From assembly GCA_022828595.1 (NCBI GenBank), contig JAKGHH010000002.1, positions 75,736,383-75,800,382 of the forward strand: DNA of 64,000 bases. The letters run 5' to 3'. Both the position numbers and the translations under genes were made by a program. The DNA comes from Nelumbo lutea (taxonomy: Eukaryota > Streptophyta > Magnoliopsida > Proteales > Nelumbonaceae). Shown one piece after another: positions 39,001 to 51,000 of the stretch. Within the stretch, counting starts at the first letter, position 1, and each line of letters starts with the position of its first letter. The notes beneath the pieces were generated by a model, which made no database searches, was not told the DNA's origin, and saw only the letters and a program-made list of their open reading frames with translations.

Positions 39001-42000
39001 ATGAAGGGTACAACTGCGTTTACCCTTTCCAAAGGGCAATGGGAAGGTCAAGATCAGACACTGGGTGTGAAGGTGCTGCGGAAACTCTTGTTGGATCCGT
39101 TGACGGTGAAGAAGCTAGAGGGGCCAGTGCATGTCGATGCATATACACTTGATGGATAGGTGGTCATGTTGGAACAAGTGGCACTAGGGCGTCCTTGATA
39201 CCCCTTAGTTCACCCTCCATCTGATTGACTCTTTCCTCCTACAATTGGTTGCTAGTGGTAGGCATGGTGGATCGAGGGGCTCTGATACCAATTGATGGAC
39301 TCTCCATCAACAAAGCTTCTTTAAGGGAGCTCCTTCCTCCATAAAAATGAAACAAACCTAGAGAAGAGGGAGAAAAAGAGAGTTAGTTATGATTCTTCAC
39401 ACATTCTTCATTGCCCATTGGCCTTATATAGGCTTTCTTACGTATCAATTCATCATTACCAATGAACTATGCATGTGGGGTGTCTTGACGTGGACTACGG
39501 GTGTAGAAAAAATGCAGGGGAGGTTTGTAAGCTTTGGGTTGGCCACTTTTAGTGCTGCATGGGCTTCCTGACCTGCATGGGCCTGATAACCTGAAGTTGG
39601 GCTACCTGCCTGGGATCTATCACAAACCCTTTTCCTTTTTGAATTCCTTCCATGATAGTCAATATTTAGCCCTCAAAGCATCACCCACCCCAATTGGATT
39701 GGAGAATAGAGCAATAATTCTTCCTTCCTCGTTTCTGAATACTTTCAATACCTAAAGGACCTAGATTTCCTTCACTACTACCATCAAAATTAAGCTTTAT
39801 GAAGCCACTGATGTGTAGGGACCAATCTGGCCTAAGATTCTCCTTGAGAGGAGCAGAATCAACTACTTACCCCCACTTTCTCATTAAATCACCAATTGGA
39901 ATGTCCTCGAACAGCTTCAATTAGTGCCTCCATATTCCTTCACTGAAAAAAAAAAATATTTGATTTCTTTCTTCCCAAAGTGTTCAACAAAGAGCCGCCC
40001 TCGTACACCTCCAATAAAGATCCTTCTAATCGTCACTGTTGACCTTACAGAGAGGACATCAGTGAGGGGAAAGACACCAATAAGGTCTTTTTCTTTGCTG
40101 TAAATCATAGTGTTAATTCTTTCCAGATACACTTTCCAACGAAAGACACCAATCCTAGGTGGAATAGGTTTGCTCCAAACCTCATTTACAGGAAAAGGCA
40201 CTTCCAAACTGACACTTGATTGTATTAGATGGAGAGAGAATGAGGCACAAGTAAAGAAACCAACGAATGAAACAGTCTAAATTCAACTACCCCCTTTTGA
40301 GGGATCTAGTACCAATCTATCAAGATCTTGAAGCAAGGCCGATAAACTATTTATTTCACTCTCATGAAGGCTTCTTCTAAAGATCAAATCCCAATCAAAA
40401 CCAAATCTAAAATTAGGAGCCATGAAGGAGGAAATGGGCTCCTCCCTACGGATAGAAAGGGCATAAAGAGAATGAAATTGTTCACTTAAAGGTGAATTTC
40501 CCAACCAAATATGTTCCAAACTTTGACCAAATTTCTAGAGCAGGAATTATACTGGATGAATGACAAGGAAGGTAGGATGGCATGAATGGATTTCCAATGG
40601 AGAAGTTCTTGTAAACCTTACCAAAATTCCAGATCCCACTGTCCCACTCATCAGACGTAATCCCATAAATACTAATGACTACTTTTTTCCACAATTTATC
40701 CTTGTTCAACAACAGTCTCCACAGCCACTTCCCTAACAAGGCAATGTTCCTCTCCTAAATGTTCCCAAGATCTAATCCCTCAAACTTCTTACTTCTACAC
40801 ACCACTTCCCATCTAATGGTCTAACACTATGATCCTTCGTCTCCTCTCCTAGCTTGCATAAGACATCCCTCATCAACTTCTCAAGCCTTCTACTTACCCC
40901 CACCGGAATCCTAAACACATATATAAAATGCATGGGCTAATGGGCTAGTATGGACCTAATCAAGGTAATCCTATCTCCCAAAGATAAATTACTCTTCATC
41001 CAAGACGCTAATCTTTTTGTAAATCTTTCAATCACAGGGTTCCAAAAATTACTACCTATCGGATTATCCCCCAAAGGCAACCCCAAATAAGTCAAAGGCC
41101 ATTGGGAAACCATACAGCCCAAGGTTTTTTCTCCCTTTATGTGAGAGTGGGAAAACTACTCACTTGGGGCTAATTCAAAGTTGCCACCCATAGGCCAAGT
41201 GAAGCAGAGGTGATGGAACCTCCAAGAATTGTATCAAAAATCATCTTTTGATTTATTGTGATTCCAAACCTAAGGCACCGGATGAACCAATCCAGGTAAG
41301 AAGACTCAGATGGGAAAGGGAAGGGGTTAGTAAGGGTGAAAATGGATTGGATCATGATACAATCCGATCCGAAGCCTGATCCTATTTTGTTAGGTTTGGA
41401 TATCCCCATTTCAGATTTTCAGATCAGATTGGATCGGATTCGGATCACCCCTATCAGATCCAATATATGTTATCTATTTATTTATAAATGTGCTATTTAT
41501 ATTGCATTTTTGTAAATTTTTTATATTGTTTATTTATTTTTATAAAAAACATGTATATATATGATGAAAATAGTTGGAAAAATACTTGTATTTTTTGTTT
41601 ATTCATTTAAAGAATTATATTTTCTTTACCTTTTAATAGTTTATTAATATTTTTAAAAACTAAATCGGATCGGATCAGATTTGGATATCCAACATCCTTA
41701 TCGGATTCAAATTCGAATCAATATTTATGAGATCGGATCGGATCGGATCTTTGGATCGAATCTACAATTCATCAGATCGGATTTGGATATACCCTGATTC
41801 GAATCCGATCCAATCCGTTTTCATCCGTAGAGGTTAGGCACAGCAATAATAAATCATCATCATCTAAGCCTTACCCCATCTCAGCATAATTTCTGATATA
41901 TTCATTTTTTGGAGCTACTCCCACACTCCCACGCGTGCACGCACACACACACATTTGTATATATATGTCTGTATGACTGAAGTTTTAAAGACAACTAAAA

Positions 42001-45000
42001 TATGACTTGACAAATAAAATTATTAGACTTCATTCCACAGAATATGCAAAATGACCAAAATGGCCCTCCTGCCAGAAATTCAAAAATACATGGAAAGTCA
42101 GAAAATTCAATATCAGACCAGTTGGTTCCTGCACAAGCAATCTGTTTTATTTATGGATCTCATACTGTTTTTTTTTTTTTTTTTTTAAATCAGTAACAGA
42201 ATTTCATACTGTTTTTTGCAACTCAATCCACAGACACTTGGAAAGAAAGTCGGATGGTAGTGACATGCTCACATACATACCCATATATCAATGTATTTGA
42301 GCTTGTCTTGGGCAAATGCAACTAAATCCCTGACATCCTTACCCTCTCTGACATCACAAATGGTACCCTGCAAGAATAAAATGCTTTAGAGTTGGAAAAA
42401 TGTAACTACATACAATTCTCCAACCCAACCAAAAAGAAGTAGGGGTAAAGCCATGTAGTGGGTACCCACACATGCTGCTCCCCAAATTCTCCTTTCAAGT
42501 TGCGAACTGCAGATTCCACCCGTTCAGCTGCAGAGAATTAGCTGACACATTAAGCATTAAACAAATATATTTCAAGAGACAAATTCTCCTAACATTTCCT
42601 TCTTTTTTGACAATCAATTTTTTCAACTTCGGGTGAAATCTCTATAAGTAGCTTTGAGAAGAGAAATGTCTAAAGATTTCATAATATTCATAGGATTTAC
42701 TCTTATCCAGTACAAACTGAATCTCCATATCTCTGGTTTTGTTTAATTGGGAGCATGATCATTTGGTGCAACCACATCTTCAAGGAAATGCAACAAGGTA
42801 TCAGACCAAAAGTTCCCAGAGCAACCATCATTTAATAGGAAATCCTTGATAAATTCTTTACACGCATCATCCAAGATAAACCTATCCAGAATAAGATAGT
42901 AAATTTATTTTTCAATATTAAGTGTATTTCTGAGTAAGTTTACCTCTAAAATAGCATATCCCTACAATTTCTGGAATGTCTTTTAAGTTTGGGTTCCTTG
43001 TAAACAATGCCACATACTAATTCCAAATTAAGAATTTGTTAACACACAAAGTTGTAAACCACAAGGAAAGATCACGTCCAAGCATACGATGCCGTCTCAC
43101 AGGAGAGGATCGGTACGAACTGTCACCGTCACCTGTACAGATTGCTGACATCATCCGGCGGTGGTCTGACATCAGCAGGTCATCTTTCAGGAGAGAATCA
43201 GTAGATGTGTTCCTAAGAGCCTCTACCTCACTCTGATACTAAGTTGTAGTTCTAGGGTTTGTAGAAGAAGAACAGAAAGAAGAATGTATCGGAGAGAGGA
43301 GTGTTACTGTTCACACCCTCAAAAATGTTATTTATACTTTGAAGAAAAATTACAAGGAAGCGCATACATGGACTCTCAAATACAAAAGATGATGAAAAGA
43401 CTAAAACACCATTGTCCAAGCATTCTCAACAGAATATCATCTACCATCACATCTTTGAAATCTTCCAAGCAGTTTGCAGCATTGCTAACATATACTTCTC
43501 CCTTGAGAAAATTGGAGAAAGGAAGGGGAAGGAAGGGGGTGTTTTCAATCTCGATCTGCTTTCAGATGGTGGAAGGGGAGTGGAAGCAGGGACTTACAAA
43601 TGTGTATGGGCCAAATGAAGAAGGGGCAAGGGTGGAATTCTGGGAGGAAGTAGAGGGGATTAGGCAGGATTGGGGGGTCCTTGGTGTTTGGGGAGAGACT
43701 TCAACTTGGTGAGAAGGCTGGGGGAGATGAAGGGAGGAAGGGATGGGAGAGAAAGTCTAGGGATGAGAAGGTTCAGCAAATTCCGAGGAATGATCTAATT
43801 GATCCCCCTTTGAGTGGCTATAGATTTACCTGGTCAAATGGGCAATAATTCCCTCCTATCTTAAGAAGATTGGATAGGTTTTCTTATTCAAGAGACTGGG
43901 AAGAGCATGTAGGCGCCTAGGCAGCATGGTGCAAGAAACTTTTCCATTCTTTATGTCAGACCATAAGCCAATTGTGCTTAGGCAATTTTTGGTGATGGTT
44001 GGCCCAAAACCTTTTAAGTTTGAAAACATGTGGCTTGATCATCCAAATTTTCCATAGTGGGTGGAAGAGAAGTGGGGTGGATTGCAAGTAGAAGGGTCTA
44101 CAGGATTCAGGCTGGTCAGGAAGTTGTAACTGTTGAAGGGGGAGATCAAGGTGTGGAGCAAAAACGTTTAGGGGGATGTGGGGAACAGGTAGAAGGAGAT
44201 TCTGGAAAAGATTACTTTTCTGGACAGATTGGAGGAGGAAGGAGCAGTTACTAGGGAGGAAAAGATGGAAAGAGAAGATCTAGAATCTGAATTGAAGAGG
44301 TTAATTCGTAGAGAAGAGGAGAGTTGGGGACAAAAGTCAAGAGTGTCATGGATGAAAGCAGGCAACAAAAGCACAGATTTCTTTCAGGCCTACACAAATG
44401 TTAGGAGGAATCTGATTTCAAAAATTCAGGTGGGTGAGGAAGTGGTGGAGACATGGAATGAAATTCAGGAGAGGGTGGTAGGATACTACAAGAACTTATA
44501 TACCTCAAGAGTATGGAATTGGATGTCCCTTGGGGAGCTGGTGCCTAAGAAGATAAGCGAATTTTCAGCAAATTGGACTGAAAGGGAGTTTGAGATGGAG
44601 GAAATTGCCCCACGTCCAGATGGCTTTAATTTTTCTTTTATTAAGGCTTGCTGGAATATATTGGAAGGAGAGTTTGACCTGATGTTTATGGAGTTCCATA
44701 GGTAGAGAAGGTTGGAGAAAATGGCCAATGCCACTTTTATATCTCTGAATTCCATAGAAGGAGGGTGCTACGGAGTTGAAGGATTTCAGACCAATAAGTA
44801 GGGGTGGCCACAAGCTATTCGAGCTTGGCTCGTGAGAAGCTCGATTTGGCTCAGTTTAAACCAAGCTTCTAGCTGAGCTTGAACTTAATATATAGGCTCC
44901 TTTGCTAATCGAGTCAAGCTCGAGCCCAACAAATCTTGGCTCGTGAGGCTCGCAAGCCTAATCGAGCTTTTACATATATAGTATATATGTACATACATAC

Positions 45001-48000
45001 AAACATATATAATACATATAAAAAATAATAAATATAAAAATATTATATATAATAATTTTATTTTATATATATAATAATAACTAATTTTTATAATTCTTAA
45101 TTTCTTATATATCAAATAAAAAATAATTTTTTATATGTATATATTTTATTTTTATAAAATGCTTGGCTCACAGTCGAGCTCAAGCCAAGCCAAGCTTGAA
45201 CTTGCAAGCTTTTGACTCAAGCCGAATTCAAGCTCAAGTCTCTAGCTTGAGTCTAATGGTTTATTGGTGAGTCGAGCTTGAATAGCTAGATATTTGGCTC
45301 CACTCAACTCGAATCCACCCCTACCAGTAAGCTTAATCAGTAGTCCTTACAAATTATTAGCCAAGGTATTATCAGAGGCTCAGAAAAGTGTTGCATGAGG
45401 TAGTGGAGAAACCCAAATGGCTTTTGTGGAAGTTAGACAGATTTTGGATGGAGTTATAGTGGCAAGTGAATGTATTGATTCTAGGCTGAGGAGTGGAAGA
45501 GTGGTTGGTTTGTAAATGGGATATCTACGGGTGGTTAATGAGGTTTGTAAATGTATTGATTCTAGGCCAAGGTATTATCAAAGGTTAATGGGGTTTGGAG
45601 AGAAGTGGAAAAGTTGGATATTTGCTTGTGTATCTTCAGTTTTACCAAGCTTCAAGGGGGTTGAGACAGGGGGATCCAACTTCTCCCATGCTTTTTGTAT
45701 TGGTTACAAAGATGCTGAATATGCTGTTGAGTGTTCAGTTGGGTCTGTTAGAAGGTTCCAAGGTGGGTAGAGATGGTCCTTGTATCTCTCATCTGTAGTA
45801 TGCAGATGATACTTTGATTTTACTAGCCTTGGTCCAGCAGGTTTTAAATTTGAGAGCAATTCTGGCCAACTTTTAACTGTTAACAGGTCTAAAAGTGAAT
45901 CTGTCCAAGAGTGTGATGATTGGGGTTGGGGAAGTTGGGAGGGAAGTATTAGTAGAATGTGCTGAAGCCTTTGAATGCAGAATGGGGGTGCTTCCATTTA
46001 CTTACCTGGGGCTGCTGATAAACAGACCGCAAAAAATCTGGGATGAGGAAGGGGTGAGGAAATTTTCTATGCAGAGGAAGAGTAAGGGGAAGGAAGTGGG
46101 GGAGTCAGGTAGAAGGGGGAGTAGAATGAAGCTGTTATCCTGGGATGTCCAAGGCCTGAAGGAGGAGAGAAGGAGAAAGCTGGTTAGGAATTTGATTAGG
46201 AACACAATCCAGAGGTGGCTTTATTACAGGAAAACAATTTAGAAGCTTTTGACATGGTGGTGGCCTCAGTTGGAAAGTTTGATTCAAGCTAGGTCTCGAC
46301 TCTCCCACAGAATTTGAGCAGTTTATCAGTGTAGATCTATTAGAAAATTTCTGGAGTTTCTTGAAGTCCCAGTCTATAATGTAACTTGTTTTCCTAGTGA
46401 TCTGATGTTTAGGTGTTACCTTGACACTCAATAAGTTTGTTTCTTTCTTTTTTTATCTTTTTAATAAAATGTTCTTCTTTACTCTTCAAGAAAAAAAAAA
46501 AAAAACCTTTGAACTCAAGTGTGGTTTGGAATCTAATTGTGAAGAGGATTGAAAAAAGATTGGATGGTTGGAAAGCTAAATATCCTTCTTTAGGGGGGAG
46601 AATAACTTTAATTAGAAGTGTTCTCTCAAACTTACAAACTTACTACATGTCCTTACTGAAGGTTCCATCACGGGTGGCTGAAAGAGTGGAGAAGCTATAG
46701 AGGGATTTCTTATGGAAGGGTGTGGAAAGGGAAGGATTAAGGAGGGGGTAAGAAGTTTCAGCTGGTAAATTGGGCAAAAGTATGCAGGCCGAAGAAGAGG
46801 GGAGGTTTGGAGTTTAGAAGAATGAAGGTTTTCAATAAGGATTTGGTGGGGCAGTGGTTATGGAGGTTTGATTTGGAGAGGGAGGAAAATTCACTTTGGA
46901 GAAGGATGGTGGTGGGGAAACATAGGGTGGTGAGGTTTGGGTGGGAGTCAAGGGAGGTAAGGGATTCTTATGGGGTGAGTGTAGGGAAAGAGATCATGAA
47001 GTTCAATCAGGAATTCAAAAATATGACAAGCATTTTAGTAGGAGATGGAGCCAGAATCAGGTTTTGGGAGGATGATTGGAGTGGGGTAGGCAAATTGAGT
47101 GAGCTGTGTCCAAGGCTGTATAGGCTTCTGGATGAACCTGAAGTATCTATCAGTCACTATTATGAAAGGAGGGAGGATCAACTGGTTTGGTGCCCAAATT
47201 TTAGAAGACCTTTGTTGAATAGAGAGGTTGAAGAATGTATTACATTACTGGATAAATTGGAGGAGATGAAAGTTTCAGCCCAGTCAAGGGATGAACTATG
47301 GTGCAAGCTCAAATGGGAATTTTCTGTATAAGTCTTACTATTTTTCTCTTTGTAGGGATCTTTCAGATTCAAGTCACACTGTTGGTGTGTGGGGAAATCT
47401 AATCCCTCCCAGGGTTGAAGCATTTGCATGGCTTGTGGCCATGGATAGTATCTTGATTGTGGATCATCTGAAATCTAGGGGATTCAATATGGCTAATATG
47501 TGATTCCTGTGCAAAGAGCAGGAGGAAAATGTTAGACATTGATTTTTCTCGTGCAAGATCTCTTGCTTTTGTGGAGGTTGTTTGCTGCCATGTTTGGAGT
47601 AAGAGACTTTCTTCCAGCTTCTACTGCTGAGATCTTTTCTTCATGGCCAAAGATAAGAGGAAGCAAGAAAGCAAAGGTGATCTGGAGCTGCATTCCATTT
47701 GTAATCTGCTGGAATATATGGAAGGAAAGAAACAGAAGAGTTTTTTAAGACAAATCATGGAGTTCGGATAAAATTGTGGAACCTGTCAGAAAATCTGCCG
47801 CAGATTGGGTGTTAATATTACCAGAATTTAGACAAATCACAATGGAGGATCTTGGGTATAAGCTTGGGAAAGTTCTGGAGTTTCAAATGTGTAATGTGGA
47901 AAATTTATGTTGAATGCTTTTTGTAGTTTCTTGATGATGTATGCAGTCATACCTTATCACCTATCAGGTTGTAATTTTTTCTTTCTTTTAATGAAATTTT

Positions 48001-51000
48001 ATTTTTACCTTCAAAAAAATTAATATATATATATACTTCCACAAAGTGGTCTGTTTGCATGGGTTCCCAAGTCTATTACTTCCGATAGAGATTCCAAATT
48101 TCTTTCCCATTTCTAGCATACTTATGGAAAAAAATGGAACTGAATAGCAATATGGTTCACACTGGTCACCATCCCCAAACTGATTGTCCAACAAAAATGG
48201 CAAATAGGAGTTTGGGAAACCTCTTGCAATGTTTGGTAGGAGAGTAAACGAACCAATGGGAAGCTAAATCTCATTTTTTCAGGCTAGTCTTAAATGTCAT
48301 CTAGTCAAATTATAACATTGTGAACCACCATCTATATAGTTGGTAGCCTTTACAACTTGCTAAGACCAAATAATCTCTGACAATGAGAAAATAATAAGAA
48401 TGTATCAAGAGAAATAAACAATAGCATCTTAATAAGTTAAGCCCTTACTTGATCTCGAGCAAATTATAACATTGTCACCTGCTTTTAGAAATTCTTTAGC
48501 TAGAGCATATCCAATCCCTGCAGGCAATAAAGAATATAACCAAGTTAGGAGATTATAAACCTTCAGATTTAAACAAAAAGGTTCATGCCAATAGGCCAAG
48601 TATAGGTGACATGTAGACTCCATTCAGTTGTTAACAGAAGTTATCAACATAAGAATACATTTACTTAATCTTTTTCTTTATTTTTATAAGTGACAGAATT
48701 TATTAATTATGAACAGAAAATATGTACCAGTCAAGCATCCCAAGGACAGGTTTATATAACTACCCCTCCCACAAAACATTAGTTACAACTGATCCCTATT
48801 GACCCCTTGCTTGGCTAGTGTATCAGCAAACCCATCTGCATATTCCTTGTTATCCATTAAATCTCTTTTAACACATCTCTATGAGACCATACCTTTTACT
48901 CATCATCCTCTAGCCAGCCAACCACCATCATGGAATATCCTTCAATGATTAGCCTATCCAAAATTCAGTTCTTGTGCTCTTTGTACTCCACAAAAAACAG
49001 CATAAAGTTCAGACCTTGTTGAATCCCCAAAGCAAATAGGAGCTGAAAATATAGCTATGATATAGCCTTCTTTATCCCTAAAAACCCTTCCCATTCCTGA
49101 GGGGCCAAGGTTACTATAGCTGCTCTCTTCAATGTTTAGCTTTATTAAGCTATCCATAGGTGGTTGCCAGTTCCCACACCTTTCAAACTATACTCTTTTT
49201 TGAAGAAGTTGCAACCACTTCCCTCCACCTTCTCTGAATATCATCATATGACATGGGTAAGGTGGGAAAATGTCCAAAGTTTTGTCCCAGTGAATCACTC
49301 TAGCCATGATGCATTCTAAAACCGCCTCCTCTCCTTTTTGTTGAATCATTTTTTCCAAAAAAAAGTTGCTTGTGAAATGACAGTTGTAAATATTTAACAG
49401 TAATAGGTTTAGGGTCAACTAAAGAGAAGAAATGAGAAAAAAAATAAGATAGAAGATTTGGAAGAATAAGGGAATAGACCTAGACATCTATCTATTTCTA
49501 ATCTTATACAATTAAGAAGAGTACAGTGACTATAATATCCCTCACTATGTTAACGCAGTATTTTTGCTAATTCTACCAACACTCCCCCTCAAGATGGCAT
49601 ATAGCTATCACACACCAAGCTCAGTAAGTACATTAGAAAATGGTGACTTTCCAACAGCCTTGGTAAGATCATCAACCAGTTGGACCTTTGTTCTTAGTAG
49701 AAAAATCTCTATGGAAGCTACTTTTTCCTGAACGAAATCCCTATCAATTTCAATATGATTAGTATAATCATATTGCACTCGATTATGGACAATACTAACC
49801 ACAGCCTTGTTGTCACAATAAAGATTTACTGCTCCTTCAACTAGATATCCCAACTCTTGGAGTAAAGTCTTCAACCAAAGTAATTCACATGGCCCATGTA
49901 CCATTGCCCTATACTCTAGTTTTGCATTGACCTTGCAACAACTGCTTGATTTTTTTTATTGATGTATAACAATTGATTGCTTTTTACCCCTTCATGTAAC
50001 AAGATTCCCCCAATAAGGTACAATACCCTAAGGTGATGTAACAAGAAACATCACCAGACCCCAAGAAAAACGGAGTAGACTCAAAAAAGGTAACATTAGC
50101 ACACACAAAGGAACGTCAAGAGCTAGGATGATAACATTTATACCCTTTCTGAGTCCGGGAATAGCCAAGGAATATGCACTTAATAGATCGTGCATCTAAC
50201 TTGTCCCTTCCTAGCCCCAAATTATGGAGAAAGTAGACACACCCAAAAACCCGAGGAGATAGAGGAAACAAAGTGGTGAATGGAGAATGACCATCAAGGA
50301 TAGACATGGGCATCCGGTTAATCAAGAAGCAAGAAGTAAGCACTGCATCACTCCAAAAGGGTTTAGGGACATTCATGTGATGCATGAGAGATCGAGCTGT
50401 TTCCAAAAGATGACGATTCTTTCTCTCAGCCACTCCATTTTGTTGTGGGATGTAGGTACATGAAGTCTGATGGATAATGCCATGTTGGTCTATGTATTCT
50501 TGAAATGATGAAGAAAAATATTCACGGCCATTATTGGAACGAAAAATTTGAATGTGAACACCAAATTGGTTGCGAATCTCAGCATAAAATTTTTGGAAAA
50601 TAGTAAACAATTCACTCATTTCTTTCATTAAATAGAGCCACGTCATCCTTGAATAATCATCAACAAAAATGACAAAATATCTATATCCATTGTATGACAT
50701 CACTTTATAAGGACCCCAAACATCTGAATGAACCAAAGAAATGGATTCGACACACGGTTATCAACCCTACGACTAAAGGGAACACGATAATGTTTCCCCA
50801 ACTAACATGACTCACAATCTAAAACAAAAATTTGAATCAACGAAGGAAGCAAAGACTTCAAAACTTTCAGCGAAGGATGACCAAATCGACAATGCCACTG
50901 GAGAGGAGAGAGAGATGATTGGAGAGTTGTTGATGTTCTTCCACCACCATCAAGATAATACAATCCACCAGCTTCATCCCCGTCTCGAGATCCTGAAAAA

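Larger units (their letters stand above)
43545..48015 (+). pseudogene. forward LINE (endonuclease-RT-zf-RVT), 5'-truncated, with two nested insertions
   Basis: Begins within the AP endonuclease ([20 protein letters not shown]). It continues to [13 protein letters not shown] and a linker ([20 protein letters not shown]), then the RT. RT motifs: ELKDFRPIS, here split by MITE 2, then KLLAKVLSE. At 45600-45880 it has [15 protein letters not shown] and the active-site block [10 protein letters not shown]. After the nested mini-LINE it resumes with [16 protein letters not shown] and [13 protein letters not shown] zf-RVT region ([15 protein letters not shown]) lies near 47400. It ends in a 3' UTR and short A-run near 48012. 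Many stops. It fills most of NOL intron 2. Confidence 0.87.

Noticed and set aside
41170..41409. 79-codon reverse frame as an additional NOL exon
   Set aside because: Exons 4 and 5 join in phase without it, and it overlaps the MITE end.
43284..43712. 142-codon frame as a host protein
   Set aside because: It runs from an LTR remnant into the LINE endonuclease ([16 protein letters not shown]). It is a junction artefact.
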